Source of the DNA: Lycocorax pyrrhopterus obiensis
Taxonomy: Eukaryota > Chordata > Aves > Passeriformes > Paradisaeidae
Direction of reading: 5' to 3'
DNA length: 64,000 bases
Assembly (NCBI GenBank): GCA_014706295.1
Contig: JACSVZ010000007.1
Span: forward strand, 3,109,699-3,173,698
The number at the start of each line of letters is the position of its first letter. Position 1 is the first letter of the stretch. The notes beneath the pieces were generated by a model, which was given only the letters and a program-made list of their open reading frames with translations, made no database searches and had not been told where the DNA came from. The position numbers and the translations under genes were made by a program. This document shows, one piece after another, positions 56,501-64,000 of this stretch.

Positions 56501-58734
56501 CAACACATCAAGTAAGCATGCTAAGAATGATTTAAAGTTTCTTGGTGTTCACACATAATTCTGAGCTTAATGCTAGCCCATTTTTTTTTCAAACTGAAAA
56601 CCTGGAATTTAGGGGGACAATGCAGCAAATGGGTCTTAGGCAACAGGCACAACAGATGATGGCTGAAAGCTCTGCCTTTTTTCTTTACCTCCTGACACAC
56701 TTCAAGGTTTATGAAGTTACACAATATGCACACCCACCAGTTAGGTTTTATTGCTTAATTACTTATTGGGGAAAAAAAATGAAGTCTCCCACAGTCATCT
56801 ACATTGGAAAACCGGAATTGTTTGAATTTTTCAACTTCTGGTGTGAAATATGCCTATGAAGAATTAAAATAAAAAAGGGGGTTACAAATCTAGTCTAACA
56901 AAACATACAGACATACAGAAGCACATATGATAAAGCACATATGGAATGTTGGCTAGTATATATTCTGAAGCAAACCAAGCCTTCCTATGCCTCTTTTTTT
57001 CCAACTGACTACTCATGCCATAGAGTCTTTCTTAAATTCTGTCAATTACACAAATGCACCATCTGAAAATCTATTTTTCTTCATACAGCATTCTTGACTG
57101 TTGCAGATTTAAGCAATACCTAAAATCAGAGGGAATAAACCAGAACCTGTTAAACATTAAATAAGATATCATACACAATTTATCTGACATAAATAAACTC
57201 AACTGCACTTCATAATTGTACTGACCTGAGTCAAAACTATTTAAGAACCAGGTAAAATGGAGTTATTTAAGTGCATTAGTAATGGTAGCTGCCATTACTA
57301 GGATATTACCAGGATACAAGAGAGATTAAAATTCTACGGAGAGGTGGAACACATTAAAGCAACCAGTGTGGCTGAGATGCAAAGAAGAAGCTTTCAGGAA
57401 CCCAAGTCTTTCTTCAGAAAGAAAATCCATCTCTTATCAATTTCTCAGTATCTTTGTTTCAGTGAGGTGCAGTGGCTGTACTGGTTATAGTAGATAACCA
57501 GAGTCAAAGGGTTCAGGGCTTTATCTGCAGTTTTGCTACAGGGTTCATTTATCCTTTCGCCCTCTACAAATGGTTTCCATTCTTTGCTTGTTTCCTCATT
57601 GGTAAAGTCAGAAGAACACTTCCCTACCTCATAAGGGTGGTCTCTTCAGGGAAACAAGCTGTTCTTTCCCTAAGGTGATTTATTGAAAAACCTCTCACCG
57701 CAGCATTCATAGTCCTAGTCTTACCAAAGTCACAGAGACAGCCCTCATTTGTACTTTAAATGCTCTTTAATACAAGAAATCCTACTTTGTCACTGAAAAT
57801 ATAAGAGAAGCAAAGCAAATTGCAGGGGTTTTGTCTTATCTATTGCTTAGTACTGGAAGTTCTCAAAGCTCTCTTGCAAAGGTTGAACCATTACCCTTAC
57901 CCTCTCTTCACAGATAAGGAAACTGTAAGGCACACAGAAAGCACTTGTCACGTAACAGTACTTAATAAAGTAGTAAATTAATGTCAAACCTGCCTCCCTG
58001 TTTACTGACTCCAAAACCCAACCCAATTAAGGACTATACTGCGAAAGCATGCTTCGGCTTTGCAAAGGCTTCTTAGTTAAGATTTCAGCAAAATACTGAG
58101 CACGTGAGCTCGAGGATTCAGAAATCCAAGTATCAGTTAAGTAAAACATTAAAAAAAAAGCTAAAATGAGAGTAGGACAAAAGGGAGGCGGGAAGTAGGG
58201 AAAAAAAATTCTGCCAGAGAAATTAAGAAAAAGAAGCCCCGTACCACAGAATTTCTGATATAGGTCAGGATGGGCCTGCAAGCATTGCATCTGCAGCCTA
58301 CAAGGACAATGGAAGCCAGCTGCTCAGTAAATGAAGCAACATCTATTTTATGGAACTTACGCAACAGCTATACTGTAGCTCCTTCAGAAACAATGGTAAT
58401 TACACAACTCTTGTGTTATCTCTGGATAACACTGTAATTAGTATGTGTCATCACTCTAGCCATGATTAAAATAATTACCACAAAAAGTCCCTTGTAAGTA
58501 GCATTTACTGTCCTGGTTTCCAAACATGTACAAGATTATATTTTTAAAGTATAATTGCTTTTTCTGTTTGCAGCTCAACTTAACACTGTTTCTCCACCCA
58601 CCTTCCACTTTATACAGCCATATGATGTTGTAGCAAAACTTTAACATGCGTAAAATACTTACAGCTCTTCCAAGTAGGGAAAGTTCTTGAAAGCATCTTC
58701 TGGTAGTCTCGTGATGTTATTCATGCTGATATCT
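19245..58734 (-). CDS. LGR4: LGR4, leucine-rich-repeat GPCR (R-spondin receptor), exons 2-18
   Basis: A plasma-membrane receptor whose leucine-rich ectodomain binds R-spondins. In the known family mechanism it sequesters the ZNRF3/RNF43 ubiquitin ligases and so raises Wnt receptor levels. Seventeen exons on the minus strand join without a frame break into 888 codons plus stop; human LGR4 is 951 residues, and exon 1 supplies the missing ~62. Exons 2-15 encode the leucine-rich repeats, exons 16-17 the cysteine-containing hinge ([15 protein letters not shown]), and exon 18 the seven helices with SGC/PLC cysteines for the extracellular disulfide, ERS in place of DRY, NPVLY in helix 7, and the tail ending [12 protein letters not shown]. 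The tail and hinge identify LGR4 rather than LGR5 or LGR6. Sequons NIT, NLS, NLS and NLT are visible in exons 2, 5, 9 and 10. No premature stop or frameshift is seen. The signal peptide and N-terminal cap lie beyond 64000. Confidence 0.98.
20522..23522 (-). other. LGR4: LGR4 intron 17
   Basis: A 3001-nt AT-rich intron with consensus ends. It has a slightly GC-richer patch around 21360-21500. No repeat family or exon was recognised in it. Confidence 0.8.
23523..23597 (-). CDS. LGR4: LGR4 exon 17 (hinge)
   Basis: The exon is 75 nt with acceptor TTTTCACTTTTACAG| and donor ACAG|GTAAAT. It encodes the membrane-proximal hinge: [16 protein letters not shown] followed by [10 protein letters not shown]. 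The IIHCTP block is conserved; the acidic part before it is divergent and lacks the NVT sequon recalled in human LGR4. Confidence 0.95.
23598..24154 (-). other. LGR4: LGR4 intron 16
   Basis: A 557-nt intron. Nothing recognised besides the splice sites. Confidence 0.85.
24155..24276 (-). CDS. LGR4: LGR4 exon 16 (cysteine-rich hinge start)
   Basis: The exon is 122 nt with acceptor ATTTCAG| and donor GAAAG|GTAAAT. It encodes [19 protein letters not shown], an almost invariant C-terminal cap of the ectodomain, then a variable acidic and polar stretch ([12 protein letters not shown]). It is not a multiple of three; together with exons 17 and 18 it restores the frame. Confidence 0.96.
24277..25400 (-). 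other. LGR4: LGR4 intron 15
   Basis: A 1124-nt intron. AT-rich, with no recognised element. Confidence 0.85.
25401..25526 (-). CDS. LGR4: LGR4 exon 15 (last leucine-rich repeats)
   Basis: The exon is 126 nt (42 codons) with acceptor CACATTCCAG| and donor CTCCG|GTATGT. It encodes [18 protein letters not shown] and then [16 protein letters not shown], the last canonical repeat plus the transition to the C-terminal cap. Confidence 0.96.
25823..25894 (-). CDS. LGR4: LGR4 exon 14 (one leucine-rich repeat)
   Basis: The exon is 72 nt with acceptor CATTGCAG| and donor ACCT|GTAAGT. It encodes [15 protein letters not shown], a typical 24-residue repeat. The introns on either side are short (296 and 868 nt) and without recognised elements. 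Confidence 0.96.
25895..26762 (-). other. LGR4: LGR4 intron 13
   Basis: An 868-nt intron, with a frame of 87 codons at 26091-26354 that has no support as coding. No repeat recognised. Confidence 0.8.
26763..26834 (-). CDS. LGR4: LGR4 exon 13 (one leucine-rich repeat)
   Basis: The exon is 72 nt with acceptor CCCTTTGCAG| and donor GTCCT|GTAAGT. It encodes [18 protein letters not shown]. Confidence 0.96.
26835..27461 (-). other. LGR4: LGR4 intron 12
   Basis: A 627-nt intron. Nothing recognised. Confidence 0.85.
27462..27527 (-). CDS. LGR4: LGR4 exon 12 (short leucine-rich repeat)
   Basis: The exon is 66 nt, two codons shorter than the standard repeat exon, with acceptor TTTTGAAG| and donor GAAAT|GTAAGT. 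It encodes [21 protein letters not shown]. The acceptor has a purine-rich last few bases (GAAG), but the protein match leaves little doubt. Confidence 0.95.
27528..28647 (-). other. LGR4: LGR4 intron 11
   Basis: A 1120-nt intron. AT-rich, no element recognised. Confidence 0.85.
28648..28719 (-). CDS. LGR4: LGR4 exon 11 (one leucine-rich repeat)
   Basis: The exon is 72 nt with acceptor TTTCCCACAG| and donor ACTTT|GTAAGT. It encodes [17 protein letters not shown], the repeat carrying the conserved NLCQEQ cysteine. Confidence 0.96.
28720..29148 (-). other. LGR4: LGR4 intron 10
   Basis: A 429-nt intron that contains a 33-bp tandem duplication at 28987-29052, described separately. Confidence 0.85.
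28987..29052 (+). repeat. 33-bp tandem duplication in LGR4 intron 10
   Basis: Two adjacent 33-bp copies (28987-29019 and 29020-29052) differ at about two positions. Both contain the core ATTTATTGACAGGAAG. The near identity suggests a recent duplication. Confidence 0.85.
29149..29217 (-). CDS. LGR4: LGR4 exon 10 (one leucine-rich repeat)
   Basis: The exon is 69 nt with acceptor TTTTTTTAG| and donor GAGCTT|GTAAGT. It encodes [16 protein letters not shown], including the NLT glycosylation sequon. Confidence 0.96.
29218..29876 (-). other. LGR4: LGR4 intron 9
   Basis: A 659-nt intron. Nothing recognised. Confidence 0.85.
29877..29948 (-). CDS. LGR4: LGR4 exon 9 (one leucine-rich repeat)
   Basis: The exon is 72 nt with acceptor ATTTCCCAG| and donor TTCCCT|GTAAGT. 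It encodes [20 protein letters not shown], with an NLS sequon. The following intron 8 (29949-30034 counted towards exon 8) is only 86 nt. Confidence 0.96.
30035..30106 (-). CDS. LGR4: LGR4 exon 8 (one leucine-rich repeat)
   Basis: The exon is 72 nt with acceptor ATCTTTAG| and donor ACGAT|GTAAGT. It encodes [15 protein letters not shown]. Confidence 0.96.
30107..30694 (-). other. LGR4: LGR4 intron 7
   Basis: A 588-nt intron. Nothing recognised. Confidence 0.85.
30695..30763 (-). CDS. LGR4: LGR4 exon 7 (one leucine-rich repeat)
   Basis: The exon is 69 nt with acceptor TTTCTTCTAG| and donor GAGCT|GTGAGT. It encodes [20 protein letters not shown]. Confidence 0.96.
30764..32165 (-). other. LGR4: LGR4 intron 6
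   Basis: A 1402-nt intron. A GC-richer patch around 31590-31740 is of unknown origin. No exon recognised. Confidence 0.8.
32166..32237 (-). CDS. LGR4: LGR4 exon 6 (one leucine-rich repeat)
   Basis: The exon is 72 nt with acceptor GCTTTTCAG| and donor ACCTT|GTAAGT. It encodes [18 protein letters not shown]. Confidence 0.96.
32238..32890 (-). other. LGR4: LGR4 intron 5
   Basis: A 653-nt intron. Nothing recognised. Confidence 0.85.
32891..33106 (-). CDS. LGR4: LGR4 exon 5 (three leucine-rich repeats)
   Basis: The exon is 216 nt, exactly three 72-nt units, with acceptor TTTTAATATAG| and donor GTTCT|GTGAGT. It encodes [18 protein letters not shown], then [19 protein letters not shown], then [19 protein letters not shown]. 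The tripled length suggests that ancestral introns between these three repeats were lost. It includes the NLS sequon near its end. Confidence 0.97.
33834..33932 (+). mobile_element. Fragment of avian endogenous retrovirus LTR (5' part)
   Basis: It begins TGTCCTGGTTCCAGC and continues with a GACAGGGTTAATTTT block and a GGTTATTCAATATC-like block, which resembles the U3 start of LTRs common in passerine genomes. The resemblance fades after about 100 bases; the exact right end is uncertain. No retroviral coding sequence is attached. Confidence 0.55.
36460..36830. other. Candidate conserved non-coding element in LGR4 intron 4
   Basis: A non-repetitive block rich in TAAT-type homeodomain cores, with two 14-bp direct copies of TAACAGCCTTGTAC (36539-36552 and 36565-36578, a 26-bp period). 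No open frame or mobile element explains it. Conservation cannot be tested here; the call rests on composition and motif density only. Confidence 0.25.
37676..38317 (+). mobile_element. Solo LTR of an endogenous retrovirus (about 642 bp)
   Basis: The element starts TGTCTTGGGG and ends GGCACA, the TG...CA boundary pattern of LTRs. Inside are a long GC-rich U3/R part with polypyrimidine tracts, an AATAAA at 38182-38187 and a T-rich U5 end. Structure and wording match a songbird LTR family I recognise from general knowledge, without a name I can verify. There is no gag, pol or env sequence beside it, so it is a solo LTR. Flanks (CTACAT on the left, TAACAT on the right) suggest a decayed target-site duplication. 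It is oriented opposite to LGR4. Short frames inside are not genes. Confidence 0.85.
38182..38187 (+). terminator. LTR polyadenylation signal AATAAA
   Basis: A canonical hexamer in the R/U5 part of the solo LTR, on the strand opposite to LGR4, so it should not truncate LGR4 transcripts. Confidence 0.6.
41191..41324 (+). mobile_element. tRNA-Ile-derived SINE with CR1-like tail (TguSINE1-like)
   Basis: The head reads like tRNA-Ile: an intact A box (TAGCTCAGCTGG, 41202-41213), an anticodon-arm segment CTAATAACACC, and a B box at 41247-41256 with two changes consistent with loss of a CpG. The tail (TTGGATTCAATGATCC and CTCAGAATTGTCTGTGAT) resembles the 3' end of avian CR1 elements, with about 11 bases missing in the middle. 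This head-tail combination is that of the SINE described in zebra finch. No clear target-site duplication was seen. Confidence 0.85.
42358..42371 (+). repeat. Short (CT)n run
   Basis: About seven CT units inside intron 4. A minor simple repeat. Confidence 0.8.
43038..43109 (-). CDS. LGR4: LGR4 exon 4 (one leucine-rich repeat)
   Basis: The exon is 72 nt with acceptor GATTTTTACAG| and donor TCCTT|GTAAGT. It encodes [20 protein letters not shown], nearly identical to the mammalian repeat. Confidence 0.97.
43110..44603 (-). other. LGR4: LGR4 intron 3
   Basis: A 1494-nt AT-rich intron. Nothing recognised. Confidence 0.85.
44604..44675 (-). CDS. LGR4: LGR4 exon 3 (one leucine-rich repeat)
   Basis: The exon is 72 nt with acceptor TTTTTCCAG| and donor GTTCT|GTAAGT. 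It encodes [18 protein letters not shown]. The first residue is Arg where I recall Gln in mammals. R-spondin is known to contact the concave face of the N-terminal repeats, of which this is one. Confidence 0.97.
45496..45512 (+). repeat. Homopolymer T17 after a C-rich pyrimidine tract
   Basis: A pure pyrimidine stretch with C7 and then T17. On the LGR4 sense strand it reads as A17 then G-rich. No flanking retroposon body was recognised. Confidence 0.9.
46860..47480. other. Candidate regulatory block in LGR4 intron 2
   Basis: A non-repetitive stretch with richer composition than the surrounding intron. It contains CCCATTAATCTGG, a (TG)n-like GTGTGTGTGTGG, and a 21-bp inverted repeat at 46988-47008 (arms TTTAGCTTT and AAAGCTAAA). 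It is not explained by coding or by known repeats. Conservation is untested. Confidence 0.25.
55370..55990. other. Candidate conserved enhancer-like block in LGR4 intron 2
   Basis: Balanced composition with many homeodomain-type cores (TAATTGCC, CATTAATTAGCA, GGGCTAATTGAA) and no repeat or coding explanation. In vertebrate developmental genes such text is often deeply conserved. This is an inference from texture only. Confidence 0.3.
58663..58734 (-). CDS. LGR4: LGR4 exon 2 (first leucine-rich repeat in window)
   Basis: The exon is 72 nt with acceptor TCTTTTCCAG| and donor GAGCT|GTAAGT. It completes a codon split with exon 1 by one base and then encodes [18 protein letters not shown], including the NIT sequon. 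It follows the N-terminal cap exon, which is not in the window. Confidence 0.97.
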
Positions 58735-59310
58735 CTGGAAAAGAACAAATACAGATTTATGAATAACCAGGAAAGGATTTTTACACTCTATGAAAAGGGT
58801 AAGAAAAAGAAAGGTTCATCATAGAGTATGGTAACAGAAAAAAACCTGTTCTAGTACCGCACAGTAATATCTCTTTCTAGAAATTTGCATGCCAAACTTT
58901 CAAATCAGTGTAATTTGAGAATCCAGTTGCAGCAAAGACCTATAAAATGGGAAGTTGACAAAATAAAGTTTTCCAACACCTTTAAACAAAAAATAATTAC
59001 TGTGAAACTACAGGGAAGGCATGCATGGAAGAAGCTCTACAGTACTGTTATCCCCAGCACTAATTTCTACCAATTTACACTTACATACAGTTTTAACTCA
59101 GATGATTAAGACTCTAAAACCACAGCACACGGAAAAAAAAAAAAGTTAAAAAAAAAACCATTGTGACCACCCACCACGCAAATTTTCATCCCACAGTGTC
59201 TTTAAAAAAAAAAGAATACATGCATTAGGACTTAATAAATAGCTTCTGGCAAATAAGGTTTCTAGAACAACTGGCAAGAATAGCAGAAACATGTCCTAGC
59301 TCTACCACAG

Positions 59311-59335
59311 TCTTTTTTTGTTTTGTTTTGTTTTC
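59311..59335 (+). repeat. (GTTTT)n short tandem repeat
   Basis: T7 followed by about three GTTTT units. A simple repeat in LGR4 intron 1. Confidence 0.8.
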
Positions 59336-62300
59336 CTTCTACAAAACCTATGAAAGTCCTCAAGGTAATAGTTTTAAGCAGATTTCATTCTCAGTCCATG
59401 AGCAGAGAGAAGCTGGCAGCAAGTGCTTACATGATAGGTATGCGGACCTGCTCAGCTTTTTTTCTTTACGAAGCAGCAGTAAGTGGCAAACTTGGTGCCA
59501 TCACCTCAGTTCACACCTACACAACGATCACAGATAATCCAGTCCTAAAGCAAGTTATTACTCAATGTGAGTAAAAGCAGCACGAAAACAATTTGGTTTG
59601 ATAATTAATCTAACTGCGCAACAGTTCATGACATAATCCAAGTTCTTACTTTCCACTTGGTTACTGGTTTGGGTTTTTTCAGTATGCAGTTAATGAGCAA
59701 TTCAGTAACACTTGTTAGTAGAGCCTTCCCTCCTTGCTGTCTTCCACATGTTGTTCTCTAGAGTCTATATGCCACCTCCCTACATAATTCAGATAGAAAG
59801 CAAACAAAGCGAAACTACTTTTATCTCACTAATGGCCAGCAAGTACCACTGAAGCTCCTCCAGGACGTTAACAAGCAACTGGCAACTGATCTGCTGCACC
59901 ACCTGTGCAGTAGAGACCCTCAGGCGTTGCCAATGTGAAAACTGCGCTCTTATACTAAATCTAGAGGCAACCATTCCTCTAAACTAAATGCTTATTAAAT
60001 AGTAGTCCAAAAACTTCATTTCTCGTTTCCCAGTGTAAACTAATAAAGTTACTCCTCAGCAGCTGCTAAGAGTATACTAACCTAACTCAAGAGCAGTGAG
60101 ATCAAAATAAGGTTCAGCTCATACAAAACACACCCAACTGTAATAAGAGCCCAAAAAAATCTGCTATGGTACAAAAGACTCCTTCGCTAAGCTCCAGAAG
60201 GAGCTGAACTCGAGATGCTTTATTCCTGGACTCTACAGCCTGCATGCTTTAAGCAGTGCTTTGTGCCTTGGCAGCAGCCTGGTAACAGTGCAATGCTGTG
60301 GTTGCTGTGGAGGACGTTTTTCTTCTTGTGCAGGGAAGTAAATAAATGTATCAGGTACATGAACTGTCATTTGTCTGCTCCATGGGAGACTGCAACTTCT
60401 ATTCTCACACATTTTTCAAATTGTCATAAATACACACATTGTCACGCATCCAGGCTTGTCCTCTCCTTTCCAGAAGACTGCAAATCCACTTCTAGTATCA
60501 ACTGGGAAGCATTTATGAAGAGGGAAGAAGAGTAAGAAGGGAGTGGAGATCCTAATCTTAAAAACCAGTAACCTGTGCAAGAAAATCACAACTCTCAAAA
60601 AACTGTCCAGGTGATATAAAACCCTACTGTCATACACACCATAATGAATGGCAGTACTAAAAATAAGCCAACAGTACATATCATCAGAAAGCTTATGCAT
60701 CACTTTGGCAAAGATTTTGGCTGCACCCACATTTGTTGTACTACATGGTAGCTCTTTTTGACAGCTGATGTAAGGAAATCACATCCACCTGAAAGCAATG
60801 GTCTTGAAATTTCCAGAGCTATAAATGCCCAATTTCAGAAGTGCCCTATGCAATCCTAAACAAAGTCAAGGGAAACCAAGCAGACACACAGAATGGCTGA
60901 CATCCAAATTCAAAGCAATTCTGGCTTTCTCTAGGATCTAAAATTAGCTAAAAATGTTTTTTCCATGTAGCTCCAAGTGTTAGGCTCTACAATTTTAATT
61001 TAGAAAGTAGATTATTTGGATGTAAGCATGAAACAGATCACCTTAATACTGAGGACTGAGAACCATCACCAATATTCTCAAATTCTACTGAAATTTATTT
61101 TCAGTGAAGCTGAATTTATAACAAAACCAGACACAAATATAAACTGCAATTGTCTTTATCGTGAATCTTCAGGGACTGCTTATCATGATGCCCTGCTAAA
61201 AAGCTGAAATACTGATGAAGTTTCTGTATTTGCCTTCATTACATGCGATAGTAACTCTTACTAAATAAATAAGCCAATCTTTATGGCACAGATTTGCAAA
61301 CTTTGGGGAACATCAAAACACCAACTTTGAAAGTTTCTTAATGATAGTCATACAAGTCTTAAAACAATTCTTGTTTAATGAACAACATTATGTAAAACCA
61401 GCTTTGCTTATATATAGATATAAAAAATATTTTTTCTTTTCATTTCACTCTACAGAGTCTCCTCAAAGAATGAGTTCATAGGCACTATATGCTAGTATAA
61501 AATATTAAGTAGTTCATGAACAAGAATTTACAAACAATATTAGGAACATTCATGACACTAAAATTAGATGACTTAATAACTAGTGTCTATTAAGTTTAGC
61601 TAGTTAATTTGGGAAGATACTCTTAATAACACATAATTAATAGAAGAATTGCAACAAAAATGGCGGAGCACAATATACTGTGACAAAATAATGACAAATA
61701 ATCCCCAAAACCACAGTCCAAAACAAAAACAGCCGTTGCTGAGTTTCTACTATTTGTATTTTAGAAATAGTCATTTTACTATTCCTAAACTTCAAAAAAA
61801 TGGGATCAGTCTATGCTATATCAAGAAGGCTGTCTATTTAATAAAGGTAAATACTAGTATGATCCTTGACATGTCAAAGAAATCTCCATGAGAAGCTGTC
61901 ATACATGACCTGTTTCTCTGCTAAAAAGCCCTGAGGTCTATAAGCCCAGAACTCATTTAGGGTGCTAATGTATTAAAAAAGTTCTGAGAATGAACAGAAG
62001 AATATTAATAGTACTTTCCCAGCCTCTAGTAGTGTTCATGGGAAGGATGCTATCACACAACAGAAGGATCATGTCAGCAGTTGCCTAAAGCCCCTTTTCA
62101 GCTGGACTAAGCTAGAAGACTTACTATGGATTGGGTTATTACATTCAGATATAAGTCCCCTAAAACCAGAACAACACCTGCAAATCTTGGAATTGCCACC
62201 AGACACATGTGCACACAGAACTCCCAACAAACAAAACACCAAAATTTCCATATGTTTGCCCTAAATTTTATTGGTAAACTGAAGTTCAGACTCAGTATCT

Positions 62301-62610
62301 AAAAGGTTTCTTGTTCTTCCAACAAGTCCCCAGCATGGTCTGTCAGCCCAGCAAACTACATCTTTGACTTGAAATTAAATTCAGACCCACATTTATATTG
62401 GGGACGTTTTCCCCAGAAAGTGCAGAACAGACACAACAGCTCTAAGAGATGGAAGACTATGGTAATACCACGGGTTTACACTGTGGATTCACAAGGAAAA
62501 AGGAGAAGCTAGGGTAGACCTGCACCTTTCAGCAGGTAGCCATTAACTAGGTTTATCTATACTAAGCAGTCAGGCTAACTCTTCGCTCACTAACCAACAT
62601 TAACCAAGGC

Positions 62611-62660
62611 AGAGGTGGTAGATGCCCCATTCCTGGAAACATTGAAGGGCAGGATGGGGC
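62611..62660 (+). mobile_element. CR1 retroposon fragment (near 3' end)
   Basis: The text AGAGGTGGTAGATGCCCCAT, then CCTGGAAACATTGAAGG and GCAGGATGGGGC, resembles the end of the CR1 reverse transcriptase region and start of the 3' UTR found throughout bird genomes. About 50 bases are recognisable before the sequence changes. Confidence 0.65.
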
Positions 62661-62717
62661 AAGAAGCCGGCATTGAAACTAAAATGATGGCCAAGAAGCT
62701 GGCATTGAAACTAAAAT
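62661..62717 (+). repeat. 32-bp direct duplication next to CR1 fragment
   Basis: AAGAAGCCGGCATTGAAACT at 62661 is repeated at 62693 with one change (C to T) in the first 25 bases. A second small repeat (TCTTTAGCAAGA twice) follows within 60 bases. This suggests local slippage duplication at the truncated CR1 boundary. Confidence 0.8.
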
Positions 62718-64000
62718 ATGAGCTGCCAAAGGTTCTTTAGCAAGAAACCTCTTTAGCAAGAGGCTGCATCTTGGGGGATAACATGAATCACAGCCTTATA
62801 ATTAGTTTCACCATTTCAGGTAGGAGAGATGTAACACCAGAAAATAAACACAACTGCACTCCCTCCTACAGTGCCATGGCTGCAGTTTTGAATGATAAAT
62901 AAGGCTTTGTACAGTCTGTCAGAAGCCTTGTCCTTCTTCCAAGAAGGTAATACAGAAAAGAATAAAACTAACTAAAATTAGTAGCTTGTAACTGTAAATG
63001 TTATTTCGCCATCCCAGGTAATGCAGAGATTAATTTTAACAGGCAAAAGGTGAAAAGTCAAGCCACAGTACTCCAGCACTCATTTGCTGTCTCCAGCCTG
63101 CTCAAGCAGATCCTTTCAGGTTATTCTGACAACTACTTGAATATTCATTTCCAACCGAGTTTAGCAAAGTTTTCTGCTTTCACCTAACACAGAAACACTT
63201 TAAAGTCATTAAAAATACTTATACTAACTGGCAATGATAGTAAAAACAGTGAAAATCTCCCTCTGTTGAAAAAAGGCATCAAATGAGATTTCTGTGTTCT
63301 TGTGAATATGAAACAGTTGGGTTTTCCCCATTTTAAGCTGTTGTGTCCATTTTCCTTGGAACAGGAAAGCGGCTTTGCCGGACATAGTACAAAACGCACA
63401 GCATCACATCTCATCTTGCATAATGCTGGATATTTCATCGCTTTTAAATCAACCAGCAGTGGAGATTTCAGAAAACTGAACCAAAAAACATAACGCACTT
63501 AAACTTTTTATTATACTCCTTCTGCACGAATTCCAGTTCCTGATGCGAGGTTTTAGTTATTTGGATTTTATTTTTTTTCAAGGATTGTTGATTTTACCAC
63601 TAACCAAAGTCAAAGATCTCCAGGCTTCAGGATGAGCAGAAATACTTTGTCTCTTGGATGGCAACTTACTAATTCTCTCATATTTTAAAACTAGAAACTC
63701 TCATCTTTAAATAGTGGCTTCAATCACAGCTTTCATCAGTGGCATCACACAAAAGAGAAGTAGATGCAATGCACAGCTTGTCACAGTACCTCCTGCAGGC
63801 ACAGGTAGCCTTCTCTATCACTTTAAAGTACTGCCTCTACCATAAAGAAGCCTGACCCTTGTTAGATTTATCCTGAACATTTCTCTTACTAATTGCCAGA
63901 GTATGATTCTGGCTAGAAAGAACAGATGACTAGAGATGATGGAAAGGGAAGAGTGGGATGATAATTCTTGGATGAGAAGAAAAGCTGCAACAACAAAAAG

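Larger units (their letters stand above)
44676..58662 (-). other. LGR4: LGR4 intron 2
   Basis: A 13987-nt intron, the largest contained wholly in the window. It includes a T17 tract at 45496-45512 and candidate regulatory blocks around 46860-47480 and 55370-55990. No exon, RNA gene or sizeable mobile element was recognised. Frames such as 52113-52469 (118 codons, minus) have no splice or protein support. Confidence 0.8.
58735..64000 (-). other. LGR4: LGR4 intron 1 (3' part)
   Basis: The last 5.3 kb of intron 1, continuing beyond the window. It contains A-rich runs near 59130-59160, a short GTTTT repeat (59311-59335), a CR1 fragment (62611-62660) and a partial 32-bp duplication (62661-62717). 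There is no CpG island and no sequence resembling exon 1. Confidence 0.85.

Noticed and set aside
58735..64000. LGR4 exon 1 inside the window
   Set aside because: No GC-rich block, signal-peptide frame or donor joining exon 2 in the correct phase was found; intron 1 is very long in other vertebrates.
1..64000. CRISPR arrays, operons, phage or bacterial systems
   Set aside because: Intron-exon structure, a CpG island and vertebrate retroposons show nuclear vertebrate DNA; no spaced direct-repeat array was seen.

Overview
The window is vertebrate nuclear DNA: AT-rich, gene-sparse, with GT-AG introns. It is most likely from a bird, probably a songbird. The evidence is repeat content: a tRNA-Ile-headed SINE with a CR1-like tail (41.2 kb), a CR1 3'-end fragment (62.6 kb), and two long terminal repeats that resemble passerine endogenous retrovirus families (33.8 kb and 37.7-38.3 kb). 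Family names are from memory and were not searched.

Two protein genes lie in tandem on the minus strand and are read from high to low coordinates. LGR4 (R-spondin receptor, leucine-rich-repeat GPCR) covers most of the window. Exons 2 to 18 were placed by hand between 58734 and 19245, each with consensus splice sites and matching phase. They encode 888 residues plus the stop; exon 1 (signal peptide and N-terminal cap) lies beyond position 64000. Most extracellular exons are about 72 nt, one leucine-rich repeat each. Exon 18 (1277 nt) encodes the entire seven-helix domain and tail. The 3' UTR probably runs to about 17545.

CCDC34 follows downstream. Its exon 1 sits in a CpG island (about 10.44-11.07 kb), with exon 2 at 6247-6379 and exon 3 at 3827-3934. 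Its remaining exons were not found and probably lie below position 1. The LGR4-CCDC34 order and orientation match the human 11p14.1 locus.

Layout: 1-3826, CCDC34 intron 3 with two doubtful exon-like segments; 3827-10817, CCDC34 exons 1-3; 10.4-11.1 kb, CpG-island promoter; 11.1-17.5 kb, intergenic; 17.5-58.7 kb, LGR4 exons 18-2; 58.7-64 kb, LGR4 intron 1. The large LGR4 introns 2 and 4 hold repeats and several stretches that read like conserved non-coding regulatory DNA.

I found no operon, CRISPR array, phage, integrated viral coding region or clearly new biological system. The more interesting leads are the phase-compatible exon-like pair at 0.7 and 2.4 kb, candidate enhancers in LGR4 introns 2 and 4, perfect Pumilio-type sites in the LGR4 3' UTR, and a well-preserved solo LTR antisense to LGR4.
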